NCBI GenBank assembly: GCA_002633005.1
Contig: NMRA01000449.1
Coordinates: 243,383-307,382, forward strand
Source: Phoronis australis
Lineage: Eukaryota; Phoronida; Phoronidae
Direction of reading: 5' to 3'
DNA: 64,000 nucleotides
Position 1 is the first letter of the stretch, and each line of letters opens with the position of its first letter. Position numbers and translations under genes: made by a program. Shown here piece by piece: positions 26,030 to 39,800 of this stretch. The notes below the pieces were generated by a model that saw only the letters and a list, made by a program, of their open reading frames with translations, was not told where the DNA came from and searched no databases.

Positions 26030-26370
26030 GTAAAATTTATCAAAAAGAAAGATGCACTGATAGCAAAACAGCGGTATCGGTCATTAAGAAGATAAAATTT
26101 TATTGAATATAAATGTTCAAGATGAAATCTCAAAAATGCTATTTCAGTTTTCTAAGTTTTGTTTGCGTTTTCATAAAAATTAGGAGTCTTATTTTTATAG
26201 CCCCTCCTGCAAAAATTGGAAAATTTTAAACTAGTGCCTAACAGCGTTTGGGAGAACAGTACATAAATTATGATATGCATGAATGAAATTGATGAGTCAT
26301 TTGTGCGATATCATGTTCCAAAATTAGAGAAATTTGACAATTTTCGTGGATCTTACACCACTTTGACTGT
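26030..26370 (+). repeat. Dispersed ~320-bp repeat, copy 2
   Basis: It is colinear with 2060-2400, with the shared block GATGAAATCTCAAAAATGCT at about 26125. It lies about 1.5 kb upstream of gene B. Confidence 0.6.
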
Positions 26371-27824
26371 TAAGTAACATTGATGCTGTAAAAACACGAA
26401 ATAAACACTATTTGTAAACTTTTTGCTTTGCGATTGGAATTCACAAATGTTCGATGAAAGTCAGACTCTATGGCTTGTCCCGGTGTCTATTCCTCTTATC
26501 GTAAAGGCTACCATAATGTTTTTTCAGCGACAGGCTCTATTCCTTTTCGTTCTTGTTGTTGGCCTGCATTGAAAGGGCACCAAGTGCAAAGTGAAAACAT
26601 TTTTAACGCTTTCGCACGCAGCCAATGTTTGTGGGCCAAAGAGTGCGGAGTACAACTGTGTTTACGTGTACCCGCGAGCGCCTTGACTTAGACTTACTAC
26701 CTAGCTTGATTGACTCGTCGGAACTATGCATTAGCTCAGCAGTTTTTGAAAAGAATTGCCACACAGAAACATTTGAGGAACTTACAAAAATTTGCAGCTG
26801 CGTGAACTATTTCCAAAAATCAACATTCGCACGCAAATAAACTTTTCAAGGCTACTGCACCTTGCGACATCTTGAGTATTGCATTTGCTCTCTTTAAATT
26901 TCATGTTGGCGTTGACGAGTAATGAATCAATGTGACAATATGCCCTGGAAATCCCGGCTCAGGAAAACACCTCGGAAATCTCAGTTAACTGATAAATTTA
27001 CGACTTCAGGAAGCAGCAGAATTGAAAGCGAATTGTCAAAAGCATGCGGTCACTATAGTCTAATAAAACATTTAAAATATGACTGAAGAATGACCTATGG
27101 TATGTGTTTCTATATGTATAATGTATTTGCAGTTGAATTATCCCAACTTGGATTTCTTTTTTTGAAACTTTCCCTCTGCATTAGTACTTTCGCCGGGTTA
27201 ACTTATCGCGTGAGAGTTTGAGAGCGCGCTTCTGGAAGAATTGCAGCAGGCGCTAATATTCATATCATTCAACCCTAATTGCGTAAATGTTTTTGTCAGA
27301 AATTCTTCATGAAATCATTGGTTTGGTTTTATGGTTAATGAAATTCAGGGAAACATCCCACAAGTAGAATTTAAGACTTGATACACCTTTGACCTTGGTG
27401 GTTGTAGGGCTATTTTTTCGGCGATTTTTTGGTGCTCCCTCAATTAGGCGCACGGTGTGACCTCGTTTTACATGTAAAGACACATCCTGGCTGACCCTGT
27501 TTAAAAAGTCTGTCTCTACATGTGGTCAGATTTCTTTACCCATATAATCCCCGTAATATTCGATCGGTTACACTTACAAAGTCATGAAAAATGACGTATC
27601 ACTACGATAATATGTCTACTTCGCACAAGGTTATACTTACTGTGTGTTGTTACGTAATTGGTTGCCTTTTGTTCCTCCAAAACGCCACAACAGGTTATGA
27701 AACGAGTGCGTCTGTACCCGAAGGCAGGTTGTTGCTATAGCATTCAAAGGAAGCACAGTCTCTTTGCGAGAAAAGACGTGATTCAAATCAGTTTCAGTCG
27801 TTCGAGTCGGTGCATAGTTTCAAA

Positions 27825-30800
27825 ATGAAGACCTTCGTTTTGTTGTTGTTTATAGTAGCATCGAAGACCTCTTGTGAATTAAAAAGTGGGCCGTTTGACT
27901 GGCTGCAGCGAGACAACTTTGACTTGTTGAATTCAAAGCTGACCAAGGTTACTGCAAAGAACTGCCAGCGACAATCTGTGGGTGACCTGCTCATGCCGCC
28001 AGAGAGTGTAACCATGACGCCACGTTCAAATCTGTTGTTGGACGTTAACACTCGCGTTTTCCGGAACCGTACGTGTTTGCTGACGCTACACAATCTTGCT
28101 CTTGGCAGGAGTTTTTTCTTGAGTTATATCTTTAAAATTACTAACCGAACAGACAACTTCTGGATGCAGCCTGGAGGGTCATACCTCTATTCGAGAATGG
28201 GGACTCTCGTTACGGCATTTCCCGGCTGTATTAACAGCACAAGCTTAATTTTTGACGCAAACATGACTTATCCAAATTGGCTTAGTGACGTTTCTTTGAA
28301 CAGCACCATTCCATTTTTTGGTGTCACAGCTGTGCGGAACGCGCACATGATGAAAAACAGATTTTCCGGCAAAGGACCGCCGCAATTTTTAATACTCGTT
28401 CGAGATAGAGGCATTGGTTCCTCCAAAAATTATACCAGAAATCCCATGCCATGGTACACCACTTGGCTACCAGATAGGTCAAAAGTTACTGATGAAACAA
28501 AGGGGTCGTATACAGTCAGCATCAAATATTCAGTTGCGCCTGGAAAATGGAATGACGAATTTCAGAGCCACACATTTTTCGGACCTCCCTTAACTCGTCT
28601 TCAGGATAATGTCAATTTACCGGTGAAGTTCACCCAGCCGTATTTTGACTGCGGCTACAAGAATGAATGGTTGGTGTCTGCCGTTGCTCCTGTCGTAGAC
28701 GCTGTACCGAGATACCGAAGATATCAAGATATTCTTGAGTTCGGCGAAACACCTCACAGGTAATGCAAACACGATTAACATTGTACCTACTTCAATAATG
28801 CTTTGCAATAATTCTCCGTGGCAATGACTTTGCGATCATCATCTTCATAACGTTGTAAAAATCCTAGAAATAACGTTGTTTTTTATTAGTAATGGCGGTT
28901 TAAATGGGGGGGGGGTACATTTGCGCTTACGGGTTCCTGTACGACATCGGGCACACTGTTTCTATACAAATCTCCAATCGTCGTCACGACTATAACATTA
29001 AGATTACAGATCGCAACTTCTGTTTCATGGTCAAGCTGGCCAGCAAAACAATACAGTTGTGCCAACAACTAACTGTGGAATTGTCTAATCCGTTGCCTCG
29101 TAATTGCACTTTGTTCCACGTGTTTACGTGACAGGCTCCAAAACACGTCACTTGGAAGAGCTGGTCAGTGCAACGACACTATTATTTGCTTGTTTCATGG
29201 CATTGCTTGATACTGCGTGACATAGCATTAAATAGAATCGGAATTGAAAGCATGGGGTGGCATTGAAGAATATATAGCTATCGTATTTGATACGTAAATA
29301 AACACAAGCCCTCTGTAGCTGATGGAAAGGATCAACAATATCGCCCTTCCCAGAACATTAATGCTTTTAAATATGGTCTGACATGAGATTTTGTCATGGC
29401 CATTTATACGTTACTTTTTAAGAATTTCAAGACCCAGAAGCCTACTAGCAGTCGTCAACAAAAACTGTCCTTTGAAAATATAAATTCAAGTCAGAAACCA
29501 CAGAAGTGAGCCACCGTAATGCTTGAGGTTTCACTTTTGCTTGTAGCATTATCCCAATAAAAAGTCCTTGACGTAGGAGTGAACTTTGAGGAAAGTCGCT
29601 ATTCAAATAAATAAAAATATGAATACGATTTTTGTCAATTTGAGAAACTAACTATTTAAGCAGTAAATGGTGTCTGATGCAATTCCGACATATCTATGTT
29701 ATTCATTCGCCGGAAACTCTATTACACAGTCATTTACATCTGACTTAGATGCACAAACCTTCAAAATCTAAGTCCAGCTCAGACAGTAAATATTTGCTTT
29801 AATTAGGCAGATAACACGCGTATGATCTTCCTCAGGCAAATAATATCCTCGTGGGATCTTTTAACGCTGAGAAAAAGCTTTTTCTCGACGACAATGCAAC
29901 AGGAAACTTTACACGCTAGATATTTCTCCTACACGTAAATCTTTAAAAAAAATAGTGGCAGACGGTTCGGTACACGTTGTGCCAAACTTGAGCAAGCCGC
30001 TCATGTGGACCTAATGCACTTCCTATCTGGAACCACTTTATTGCCTGACTAATATGTAGTTAAAACTGAGCTGAGGACTGTTAGAGGCCTGACACAAAGG
30101 TCTAGCAGTGTGGCCCAGGGGTACTCGAACCCACGACCTTGAGTAAAGAAAGTAGACTCTTATAATAATAGGCCATACTCACTCGAGTCAGTTACTCAGC
30201 GTGTGGGTAACATGTGCCCCTTTTCCAATCATTGAGAACGCATTATCACAGTCACCAGATGACAAAATGTCAGCACCCACTCCAAAGGAGAATACGTAGG
30301 ATAAAAAGAACCAACTCTGAACTACCAAGTTTTGTTTTTAACCGTTGTTGTCACTGAAGTAGACAAAGTTTCGATGCAACAATTTTATGTAGTGATGTAG
30401 TCACGCACAACGTCACGTGACAAACGTTCAAAAAGAAAAGAAGAGGAAGATGTTTGTGCGAGTCTTTTTGAGGATTATGTGTTGATTTTTTCCCTAATTT
30501 TGGATCTGGAGAGTCTTTTACTTTTTGTTTCCAGAAGGGTATGAAGCTACAAGTTGTAAAGAATGTAACCTTTTCCTTTTGTCCGCTATAGTCGAGATTT
30601 TCCTTTCTTTTGATTTGTGTTATATCACAGTGTGTTGTACTTAGTTTTAATCTTCGAATTTAAATACATCAAACACTTTTAGAATCAACCATGTCTGGAA
30701 TTTCGCTGGCACAAAGTCCGGTAACATAATGAACCTTTATTCCAGGTTGAAACAGATATCCCTACTTTTTTTGTTGTTTGTTGTTGTTTTTGTCACTTCG

Positions 30801-33800
30801 TGTGACCCAGAATGACGCTTCATTTGAGTTCTTTGACAAAGGATTTATTGTATGGGCGTTAAACAAATTTCATTCTTGTCCATTTTCGGAATGGGGCAGA
30901 ACCACTGAGTTGGGTAAATCCGCCTATATTATGTATGTGTCGCTGCTGCATTTGTGATAACTTCTATACCAGAACGAACGCATACCGTGAAGTTTGATGG
31001 TAACTTTCCTTGCTGGGCACACAGTTTACCGAGATGAGGTGCCCATTCAATACGGCGTGAACTCATTGTACAGACATCACCTCGCGATCTCCTTAAAAAG
31101 GTGCTTTTCACTTAGAGTTGATTCCAAAATACATGAGATTACATCAGTAACAGAAACCTACGAGGACACGATGTACGTTTGTTGGTAGGAATTGTTTTGA
31201 ATACTAATAGTGCACCTTACGTTTTTCTCCTCACCATAAAGGACTCTTGAAGCAGCACACGTTACTTTTAAGCTATAGCAAAGAGGAGCAGACGTGGATT
31301 TCTGTCAATTTGAAATCATTGGACTAGAATTCGATGGGTTGTTTTTAAACACTGTTTCAGATTTGTTGGAATAGTGAAAATTGATACAGACTGGCAGACT
31401 ATTGACCATAACCCTTGTAAGGAGGGACCGGGTAACCCTGGCCCGAGTATGTTAGCTGGGATAGCAAGATGTAAACCAACTACGATGGTAGGTGTACATG
31501 TATTTATTATCTTTTTAGAGATAATCATGTAGCAATATAAAGTCACTGAAACCATCTTCATCAGCGCCGACATCATTGTCACCATTGTCATAGTTGTTGT
31601 CGTCTTCATCGCCACTGTAATCCAGATATGCCCCTCCCCCTGGGGGCTGGTCGATAAGACGACGACTGGGGGCTGTCACGACTGGAGTACGGTGCAAATT
31701 AATCATAAGAGCCCAAGAATCTTGTAGCTTAAGGATTCAAGAGATTTTAACCCGGTCCTGTTGCAGAAATAGCTTTCTTTGTACTTAGCTTAATGATCTT
31801 TCCAGCGTATTAAGCAACTCAAAATATGTCTCAAACTCTGATATTGCATGACAACAACTTCCATGCCCAAACAAACCATTTTAATGTAGCTTATACATGT
31901 ATATGCTACCATATTTAGTAAGGTTGAACACTCTTCAATGACAAGACGGCGATCTTTTGCTTCGTTTTGATGGAAAAAAACTATGCAAAACAATGCAAGA
32001 ATTTTCAACTTTAGGCACCACTTAAACCAGTGCATGGTTTATACACTGTAATATATTCGTAAATTTCAGTGTCAACCTTTGATTGGTATGGGCTTCAAAA
32101 GAGGGAGTTACGAATGCGTCTGTCGCCCTGGTTACCGTTATCCTTACTGGCAAGACGGACCGTACAAAGGAATCCACATTGAATCCGCCACGGAGGAAGA
32201 ATACAAAAAGGGCTTTAACTGTATTAAAATTGACAGTACGTTTTAACTAGATAGTTGAAACAATCACCTATCAAACACACTAAACTTTTAATTTCAAAGG
32301 TACGATTCGAAGATGGTATATAATCCATTATACCACAATATTAGCGTCAAACAACCGTGTAATAACCCATAAAGTTATCTCACTAGTGAGATAACGATTT
32401 GGCGGGAAACCGAGGACGGGGTCGAACCCGGGACTCTGGAATTGCAGGTCGCCGGCTTAACCGCTACACCACGCAGCGACTGAAGTCACCAAGAGTGAAA
32501 ATAGAATACTTAAATGAGCACGCGCAATAGTCCCATGTTCAACAAACCGCATTGTACTGTACTTATACGCTACGAAAAATAAGACACCTAATTTCCATAA
32601 AAATGATATCTTAATTCGGTGAAATTTTTCTCTCATGTCCTCCTACTTGTAAATCACTGATCTCCAGTTTGAATGAGGGTATCGTGTCGTCAGGATCTTT
32701 GACTTGAGAATTATATTCAGTTACCAGTGGTAACCTACATGTTCACAGCCGTTATCCCCCTTATCTAAAGCCATCGTGGATTTTTGGAGAATTATCACCC
32801 TCGGGGCTACCGCCCCTCGGGCGATAATTCTCCAAAACCCACTCGGGCTCTAGATAACGGGGGATAACGACTTCGCCATGCATGTAATAATCTATATTTA
32901 TGAACCTGTACGTTTCTTGAAAACGATCAATCACTTTATCGAATTTTTAGTTGAGCTATTATTTTTTGTATCTAGTCCGAAGATAATTCAGTTTACACGA
33001 AGAAACCATTGCGCTCCGCAACGTTAATAAAAAATCACCTGCTACGTTTCCAATAATACAAAATTCAGATTTTGTACGATTTCCTTCACCTAAAGTATTG
33101 ATCATGTTCATGTCAACCAAGCTAAATTTATGTTTCAGACAAGCGCGTCGTTCCCTCTGTGTACACCCGCCAGCAGTCGTCTAATGGACTAGAGGTAATG
33201 TCTGTAGATTTCTGTTCTATGCTCCTAAAAGCCATGATTCGTTTAACTGAAAAGTCTTAATTGCCATTGTATTTGTATATGGACCGGTGGCCTTTGTGCT
33301 GTTGAAATAAACTCTCAAATATCAAACGCCAGGGACTCATTTTGCAAATAGCTCTGTGGTCAGTTGAAGTAGGGCCAGATCTTACACATGACCTTCCACT
33401 GCAGTGTTTACTGAATCCGACCATGAGCCTTCAGTAGGTCATTCTGCTCAGAATTAGTGCTTGAAGAATAGGATCCTGGGGATTAAGAAGTCAAAGTGTT
33501 GTATAATTATGTTATTATAGTGCAGAGTTTAATTGAACTGGACCATGAGAATTCAAAGATCCGTGATTTTCAACAGCCACGATTATTCAGCAGTTGGGGG
33601 CATTGTAGATGATGTTCAGCTACAGTGTTACCTAAGTCTGAGCATGAGAATACAGACGTCCTGGCGGTATTGTGATCTTCACCTGCTGTGTTTGTTGAAT
33701 TCTGCCACTTATGTACTCACAGTCCAAGTATTATATTTTATCTTCAGCTTTAGTGTTTAGTGAACCCAATCATGAGTATTGAAATGCCCCCAGAACGTAC

Positions 33801-36800
33801 GTGTTGGAGTCCGATCAATGAATTATTTCCGCTCTGACAATGTTTATGTTTACTGTTGCCAAACATTTCCCCAGAATTTATATTCAAACTTAAGGCTATG
33901 TACGACCCTACAAAAATGTACAAATAATATATGGCTGATCTTTTAACAACGCTTCACAGAAATGGCCTATTGGTTTCGTACAATACTTTAAGATAATAAT
34001 GTAAATCAAAATAAAACAATTTCTGAACTTAATATATACTAATGATGACGCAGCGTTCCCATCTCAGAGACTTCTACAGATCGACTGAACCGAAGTGCTG
34101 GGGTGTCGCCTCGGCAGGTATTGTTGTCACGTGGGTTGTGACACAATTTTTTTGGTAGGTAACGTAATACGATATTCCACACAGCTGATAGACAATTCAA
34201 AAGCTGCATAAAACGAAAGCCAAATGATAATTTTCAGAAATGAAGCAACCTTTTTGAGATTTCATCTTGAATATTTTTATAAAATAAAGTTTGGTAATGT
34301 TATTGGTGTCATTGTTGTGGTATCAATGTACTTTTCATTTGTGCTAAATTTTACCAAAAGTCATGGTCACGTGATCCAATTAATTGCAGATTGTTAAAAA
34401 GTCATCTTTTAAATTTTACATGCTGTTCACTTTAAGAAAATGTATGGTTTTGCTGAGTTAAATGAGAAGGCAACCTTTTCCATGTCATGTTTAGTAAAAA
34501 TGCGTTTCACTGATTATCCCAAACATATGTTTCAGTTAATTACGGCTTTCCGTAATTTTATGAAATAATCGTGCTCTACTCCGGAAGTGACGTTTAAGGG
34601 GTTAAAAAATTTCTGCCATTTTGTTTATGTCTTTGAGTTTACTGTGAGGATCTGTTCTACTGTTGTTTTCGTCCTGGTTTCCTACTACTTTCCTTCCTAC
34701 CACTTCCCATCGACGAGTATTCTACGACAAGCCAGGTTGTTAGCGAACTCAATTACGTTGGACTTAGGAATTGTTTAGTTCGCAGTAGCCTAAACAAGGC
34801 TGGAGTCGGTGACCCATATCACAGACACAGTGACGTGGTGACGAGGAAGTTTTTCGCGAACAGTCAGTGGGTAGATACGTAGTTTGAGCCCGAGTTTAGT
34901 GAGGCAGAATACGCACATACAGCTGTTGAGAGGTATGACTGGGGCAGAGACCGAGGACAAACGTGGTGGGACGCCTTGGTCTAAATGCACGGTGTTCACT
35001 GTTTTGCCAACCTCTATTTGAATGCCCATGCTGTTCCAACTCGGGTACGTTCGGAGGTACGGGTGACATTAGATGAAGGGGCTTCGGTCACTGTAGAGGC
35101 CACAGCTCGCTTAAAAATGCACTCCTCGGAGGTGGCGAAGGGGCTATGCCAGGAATCAACATTGTTTTGCAAGAACCTTCATCAATTTCGCGTACATAAG
35201 TCTTTCGTAATCCGACGGCAGAAAATGCTTGCCACACACTCGGTAATTCTCCGTTGCGTGGACGGGTAACGCTGTGTTCTTCACACGAACGAGCCAAGTA
35301 CGGCGGAATGTCGAAAAGCGATGTAATGGCATACCCAAAGTGCGCGTGAGACGATAACGCAACAACCGTGCGGCGTGTTGACCATAGACTATAGAACATA
35401 GACTATAGTACATCTGTTGTCTATAATCTATGGTGTTGACTGACTAGTAAACAAAGGCAATTGACGACTGGACTTGTCACATCTGATGTAAAACAATGAC
35501 TGTCTCGACAGCTCACGCAGTCAGACTATATAAAAACAAAACGGCGGGAAATTCTTAACCCCCTAAACTTCACTTTCGGCGTAAGGCACGGCTAATTAAT
35601 AAAGTTACGGGAAGCCGTTGTTAACTGAAAAATACGTCTGGGATAATCAACTAACCGCATTTTTACTAAAATGACACGAGCTTGCCTTCTCCTTTAAAAC
35701 TTATAGTAATGATATTTGGCTAAATAGATAAACATGTGAATAAAAAAGCTCCTATATATCTTTAATTAGGGCACTTGTTGAAAATTATACAATAGTGGAG
35801 ACAATCACGCAATTCTTGCTGCTTCAGGGTTAACTGTTGTCATTTACAACCTTGAATTTCAATGTTTCTGTGTTACCTTGAATGTTTTTGCAGACTCTGA
35901 AGAATAACAGTTTACCCAGCGGCGGTTCGTTGACCCGAAAAAGGCGTTTCATAAAGTCGATCAAAGGCAGGTATTTGGAGATGCCTTCTAAAGCTAGAAG
36001 GGCCATCAGACGTCGTCGCGACGTAACGGACCGGGTGTCGGTGGAACGCATTGGTCAGATTTTTGAACATATAAACAGAGTTCGACAGGCTCGAGACTGC
36101 AAAGCACTTAATTCGTATGACTTAGTTCTTCCGGGAGATGTTGGATACGGAGTTGATAAGCAGTTCGAACCGCAGGTATGGTGGAAACGAAATAGGGACA
36201 CGAATTGTGCATTTCAATCTAATCGTCATTTCGTGTGGAATGACATGGCAAACATTGGGAAAGGCAGCTCATAAAAAAGATTGTGTGGAAATATTGAACT
36301 TGAAATAAAATGACAATGGTTTTTACATTATTAAATTCACAGGAAATTATTCCATTTTGACCTGCGTATTGTAATTTCATTCCCTATTCAGAGCCTGCAT
36401 GTGTGATCTAATGTAATTTCTTCATTTTCACTTTCTTGAAAACTCGAGCATGGTTCCAAATTGCCCAGCGTCTATTCAAACTCTTAGTATTCGCAAAAAT
36501 CAGGGGTATTTATGAAAGTCTTTATCGTTTCTTTCTTACTGTATGCTGTTACATTAGCCTATATCTGAAATTTCAAGGAAGTGTCCGTCAAAGTTTCTTT
36601 TGCGCAATATCCCAATTCCTGTGGTCTACAGATATCTGCTGTGCGCATATTCCTTCGTCTGGCTATAGCATTGGTGTTGTGGATACGTCTAAGGGCGTCA
36701 CCAAAGTATCAGTAAAAACCTTAATCTTACTGCAAATCGCAAAACAATTATCTCCGGTTGCCATAATGAATATTGGTCTCCAGTCAAGTTGAAGGGTGCT

Positions 36801-39800
36801 CAGGCCTACTATTATCGGATTACTACACTATGAATCTGTAATCCCGGAGTAGTCTTCTTGAACAAGAGGACATGTCTTTTGCATTATAAGGGAGTGCTAG
36901 CCTGTGTTCATCGCACTAAAGAATGGATGTAATCCAATAACACTGGAAAGAATTAAAGAACGTGCCGGTTTATATAGTTTGAGCAAATGTAACGTTACCT
37001 TTAAAATTAGCTTTGGCAATACTATGCATTTTACCTGAAGATCAGTGTTAGCAAATATATTCACATGGACCTTTGTCCTATATACAACTTAAAGCTAGGC
37101 GGTATGATCACGAGCGTCGTATGTTTTTCTCAGGTCTCCTCTGCGCGATTGAAGCAGTGACATAGGCCTACCAAATCATATTTTGCAGGGAAGAATGGCG
37201 CTGTCCCTTGCCCATTTCTTGAGCGACTGTCTTCAGAGTCACAACCCAGAGGAGGCATTCGGTAGGGTAGTAATTGATCCTTTTCCTAATCCCGAACTCT
37301 TACACGCAGAAGTGCTATCGAATGTCATGTCGGACAACAAAATCAGTGGGTTTGGAATCTGGTTTGATGAATACAATTACAGGGAGCCTGTAGGTGAGTT
37401 CTTGTTCAATCTTTTCCTTTCAATGACATTTATTTTGTGGAAGTTCAAATTGAAATGACTCGTGTCAACTTCAAATCCCTCACAATTATTATTCACATGG
37501 CACACAGTGAATTACATACTGGGTAATGTGAACTGCATGCTCATTGTTTAAAATGAAAGACATCCGTTTTCAGGGTTATTTTTAGTTAAAAAACGATTTT
37601 GTGATTATTCCAGGTAATATTTTAATTTAAATTAATGTCACCCGCGCCCTACTTCATTTTGCATGCTTTTCCTCCGACATGTCGTCTGCGGCCCGTATCA
37701 TTTCCGTGATCTTTGTTTGACATCGACTACGTTTGCAATGTGTTAGGCCATTATTGACTTCCTCAATGTCTTATTTAGTATGCCTGCAGGCTGTTGCGTA
37801 CCCGCCGAGACGCATGCATTGAGCTGCCGAAGAGTTCGTTTCACTTTTTAATTATTCCTTGATAGATGACCAGATACGTTGAAGTAACTGACACCCTTAA
37901 TTTCTGTCGGAATTGTGAGCATTTGGACTTATAGTCACTCACATAATTATATGAACAAGTTTGCCTTGTCAGACGTATGGAGCACGAATCCTTCATACTT
38001 TCTATATCGAATCGTAGTTACATGATATGGCCATATGTACCGCCAGTTAGGCCAGGACCTGACTGCCAAACAACATGACGTGGTAATCGACATTTCGTGA
38101 GTCCGCTCAAAGAAATTCGGCAAAGGTACAAATCAGGAGGAAGGGGAACAGAAGTATTAATCGAGAGTAGAAACGATCTCTTGGCATTGTTTTTGGTGTT
38201 TGATATTGCAAGATAATCAGAGCTTTCTTCGTCTGAAAATACCGTTTTTGGTTACAAGTGAAAATAATTTTACCGGACCTAAGTAAGAAGACGTGTTAGT
38301 GTTGGCTGACGAAGTAAATGAGGACATAGGAAACACAAGACCACCAAAAACGTCTTCGTCGTCTTGTGATGGTATTTTTGGCTGCTTTTCAGCCAAGATC
38401 CGGCTGTCGAGTGTTTTCGATCACATTTTCCCCTCATATTTCGTACATTGTCATAGGTCCACGTGGTCGACAAGTAAAGCTCCGTCAGCTCTTCGCACCG
38501 TATGCCTTCCGAGCAAAGGATCAGCGCATCAGTTCGGTTGACATGGCGGGCGACCCGGATGTTGGGAGTTACTTGAAAACTGACTGGTTTCGGAAGGCGA
38601 AAATGAGATGGGCTTCAAATACGGCTGGTCTGCGTCCGTTTAAGAACATTCCGTTTTTCAGGTTCGAATTACATATACATGATTTAGCTACTTTTAGAAA
38701 TATTTTCAGTCATAAACTCCTAATCCGGAAGTGTCTTTCAATTTGCTTTGGTCAAATGTCCGGCCTCCAATAGAAAGTTTCAAAACATTATTTCTATTTA
38801 CTCTGTGAAAGGGGTAGTATATATTCAGTTTTTTACCCAACCGAGCTGAAATTTCTTAACTTGTTGTATTAATTTCACTGAGATACCCGATAAATATACG
38901 GAATCCATGTTCTTGTACGTTCTTGCCGAGTCTTAGTGTTTCCGAAACAATAAAACCACGGCAGTCAACACAAAGTACTCGCCACACCTTCATTGTGTGT
39001 CTCTCATAGCAGCTTACATGTTTATGGTGTCATTAGGAAAGAAATTTGCCTGGACGTTTATTATTGTGACCTTTTGGTAACTTCCTTATCCTTCAGAAAA
39101 GACGCTGCGGGCACCACTTCTGCGAAGGCCCAAGCTCCGAAGTTCTTTGCAACTTCTTACGACTTGGGTCAATGGTCGCAACCACACTTTGTATGCAATG
39201 ATTTTGTAAGAGACTGGGTAGTGACATATACTGCACCATTCTTCAGTCGACATGAGTTAATCTACAGCAAAGTGGTCTTCAGGTACAAGCTATTTTAAAG
39301 CAGCGTTCTATTAAAAATGTTGATTTAAAGTGGCATAGAACGTGAAAAACAAGACTAAATTGCGTTATTCAAAGTAGTTCTTTGTCATTGAAACAAAAGC
39401 CAAACTGTTCACCAGATATTTTTACGCTTTGTTCGTAAATATTTTGAATTTTTGTTGATGTCAAAACATCTTTCGTTTAGTTTCAAATTTTCAAAAAAAC
39501 GATTTGTCAGCTGTTCGTCACGTTGTCGATGTTTCTCGTACACGACCAAGCACGTCTCCTTACGAGATCAGCCAATGGCTTCTTGACATTAATAACTGCA
39601 GTTTTAATACAGTCTTAGTACAAACTATATATTTGAATATCGGTATTTTGACTTTTAGTAATTGACAGCGTCACTGAGTTAAAGCCACTTAGGCCATTTT
39701 TGTTTTTTTGTGCATTTTGTATCTAAGATACAGGCTGCAGTTCATCAATTGCAGGGGGAGAAACAAACTCTTACCAGAGACTGCCGTCTTGCCACAGAAA

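Larger units (their letters stand above)
22485..27824. other. Intergenic region between genes A and B
   Basis: This contains the 3' UTR of gene A and upstream DNA of gene B. No coding exon was recognised. Candidate poly(A) hexamers are ATTAAA at 23166 and AATAAA at 23623, both weak calls. A 35-bp direct repeat (CTTTACCTCGGTCCGAGTGA...) occurs twice at 23753-23822. A copy of the short palindromic element is at 24733-24804, one CCTAGTGGC-family block is near 25310, and a dispersed ~320-bp repeat is at 26030-26370. Confidence 0.6.

Noticed and set aside
32373-32485. tRNA gene on the minus strand
   Set aside because: The A and B boxes are perfect, but the acceptor and T stems do not close and the sequence continues into a palindromic tail, so it is a SINE head.
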